From Anaerolineae bacterium (GTDB taxonomy: Bacteria > Chloroflexota > Anaerolineae > 4572-78 > NAK82), in the NCBI GenBank assembly GCA_030597485.1, contig JAUVRU010000111.1:1-6914 (forward strand): DNA of 6,914 bases, in the 5' to 3' direction. Positions 6,195 through 6,914 of the stretch are shown piece after piece (positions within the stretch are counted from its first letter, which is position 1; each line of letters starts with the position of its first letter). Made by a program: the position numbers and the translations under genes. The notes beneath the pieces were generated by a model, which was not told the DNA's origin, made no database searches, and worked only from the letters and a program-made list of their open reading frames with translations.

Positions 6195-6299
6195 ATGGCA
6201 AGGTTCAAGAGACTGGGTGTCTTGAACACCATCATCAACACTGGGCTGGCGCCGGTCTTCTACCGTGCCCGGCAGGCGTGGCAGAGAACGTGCCAATGA
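6195..6299 (+). pseudogene. KDPG/KHG aldolase (Eda-type) N-terminal stub
   Basis: A 34-codon ORF with a good site AAGGGG (6181-6186, 8-nt spacer) starts M-A-R-F-K-R-L-G-V-L-N-T-I-I and then reads N-T-G-L-A-P-V-F-Y. This is the characteristic beginning of bifunctional 4-hydroxy-2-oxoglutarate / 2-dehydro-3-deoxyphosphogluconate aldolases of about 210-220 residues. Similarity stops after Y23 (base 6263), where H/D-P and the first barrel helix would follow. The rest (R-A-R-Q-A-W...) is unrelated. Neither the catalytic Glu nor the Schiff-base Lys is present. From about 6263 onward another frame (ending TGA 6326-6328) reads P-A-G-V-A-E-N-V-P-M-R-A-F-W, unrecognised, which may be the end of another deleted gene. 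The complete enzyme would have released pyruvate from a 2-keto-3-deoxy acid, giving the operon its last step. Confidence 0.65.
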
Positions 6300-6386
6300 G
6301 GGCCTTTTGGCTTTCGTCGGGCGACTGACAATGTCCGGTGGGGAGGTGTCAGGTGACTCGGAAGAAACAGTGACCGTGTGCCCTCC
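6300..6386. other. Short convergent intergenic region, nothing recognised
   Basis: This region lies between the aldolase stub (+) and the stop of the DUF554 gene (-). I see no strong terminator hairpin with a T-run, no RNA gene and no repeat. The best candidate, GCCAA/TTGGC at 6292-6311 followed by TTT, has only five base pairs. It may contain debris of whatever followed the original aldolase gene. Confidence 0.3.
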
Positions 6387-6914
6387 TTACCAGACAATGC
6401 CGAAGCTCTCCAGCAGAATCACGACGATAGGCGCAATGGCAATGGCCGGCAGGAAGTTGCCCACCCGCACGCGTTTGAGGTCGAGCAAAAGGAGACCGAT
6501 ACCAATGATCAAGACGCCCCCCGTAGCCCCCATCTCGACCACGGCCGGCGTCTCAGCGCTGATGCCAGCCAGGCTGCTTCCCAACAGTCGAGCCGCCAGA
6601 CTCAGCCCCCCCTGATAGACGAGAATGGTGATGGCGGAGAACAGGACCCCGGGGCCCAACGACGCGCCAAAGGCCAGCGACGCGAAGCCGTCCAGCATGC
6701 TTTTGATGGCCAATGGGCGATAGTTGCCGGTCAATCCGTCCAGGATGGAGCCTACCACGGCCAATGGCCCCACGCAGAACACTAAGCTGGCAGTCACGAA
6801 TGCCCGTGTGATGGATCGCCCGGCAGTGGCATCATCAGGCCGGCCGAAACGGGATTCCAGCCACCGCCCAACCGCCTCCAGCCCATCCTCAATACCCCAC
6901 CATTCGCCCAGCAC
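6387..6914 (-). CDS. DUF554 family integral membrane protein (N-terminus beyond window edge)
   Basis: The frame is open to the right edge, and the visible 175 residues end with TAA (6387-6389 on the + strand). Full-length DUF554 proteins (YdfK/YqgA type) are about 220-240 residues, so the first 50-60 residues, including the first membrane segments, are missing. Recognisable family blocks are the hydrophilic loop L-E-A-V-G-R-W-L-E with R-F-G, then F-V-T-A-S-L-V-F-C-V-G-P (39-50), G-S-I-L-D-G-L-T-G (55-63), K-S-M-L-D-G (71-76), L-V-Y-Q-G-G (98-103), and G-G-V-L-I-I-G-I-G-L (132-141) followed by L-K-R-V-R-V-G-N-F-L-P-A. Hydrophobic segments lie at roughly 38-58, 76-98, 98-116, 127-145 and 152-173. 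A transport role is suspected for the family but its function is not established. It is convergent to the operon and probably unrelated to it. Confidence 0.85.
   Translation of the reverse strand: MLGEWWGIEDGLEAVGRWLESRFGRPDDATAGRSITRAFVTASLVFCVGPLAVVGSILDGLTGNYRPLAIKSMLDGFASLAFGASLGPGVLFSAITILVYQGGLSLAARLLGSSLAGISAETPAVVEMGATGGVLIIGIGLLLLDLKRVRVGNFLPAIAIAPIVVILLESFGIVW

Noticed and set aside
6292..6314. Possible intrinsic terminator GCCAA...TTGGC-TTT
   Set aside because: The stem is only five base pairs with a 10-nt loop, and the T-run is three bases.
6265..6785. Long + strand open frames opposite the DUF554 gene (6265-6615 and 6378-6785)
   Set aside because: Their translations are low-complexity, Pro/Arg/Ser- or Gln/His-rich and without family pattern, while the minus strand gives a clear multi-pass membrane protein with DUF554 blocks.
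1..6914. CRISPR arrays, tRNA/rRNA genes, insertion sequences or attachment sites
   Set aside because: I saw no regularly spaced repeats, no tRNA-like cloverleaf, no transposase-like protein and no terminal inverted repeats at the deletion points.

Overview
The window looks like part of a bacterial chromosome of fairly high G+C content (about 60% by eye). It carries a catabolic operon for a sugar or cyclic polyol. Several proteins read like Chloroflexota (Anaerolineae-type) homologues: the archaeal-type cupin phosphoglucose isomerase, the long AroE-like dehydrogenase and the KDPG-aldolase N-terminus. The phylum is an inference from remembered family patterns, not a measured result. Genes are tightly packed with strong GGAG-type ribosome binding sites and several stop/start overlaps.

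Layout. 1-1071 (+): C-terminal part of a protein resembling the L-fucose/L-arabinose isomerase superfamily; its N-terminus lies outside the window. 1072-1262: intergenic region with nested inverted repeats, the likely control region of the next operon. 1263-6299 (+): an operon in the order Gfo/Idh/MocA dehydrogenase; broken zinc-dependent (MDR) dehydrogenase; phosphotriesterase-family hydrolase; cupin phosphoglucose isomerase-like protein; D-2-hydroxyacid dehydrogenase; AroE-like dehydrogenase ending at an apparent premature amber stop; and a 34-codon stub of a KDPG/KHG aldolase. 6300-6386: short region with nothing recognised. 6387-6914 (-): convergent DUF554-type membrane protein, cut by the right edge.

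How the genes may work together. Two dehydrogenases (Gfo/Idh and MDR), a PTE-family hydrolase, a cupin sugar isomerase, an AroE-like dehydrogenase acting on hydroxylated rings, a hydroxyacid dehydrogenase and a 2-keto-3-deoxy acid aldolase suggest stepwise oxidation of a sugar or cyclitol, hydrolysis of the resulting lactone or ring diketone, and aldol cleavage to pyruvate. The set recalls the Thermotoga-type myo-inositol route (Gfo/Idh, then zinc dehydrogenase, then hydrolase, then the KDPG branch). The actual substrate cannot be read from the sequence.

The most notable observation is damage to this operon. The MDR gene has lost its ATG (ACG instead) and roughly 250 central codons, yet it keeps its true N- and C-termini and both overlaps with its neighbours. 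The AroE-like gene has a TAG followed by 29 in-frame codons that read as its natural C-terminal helix. The aldolase breaks off after 23 recognisable residues. Either the operon is decaying while several other genes stay intact, or the assembly is faulty at these places. Read mapping would decide.
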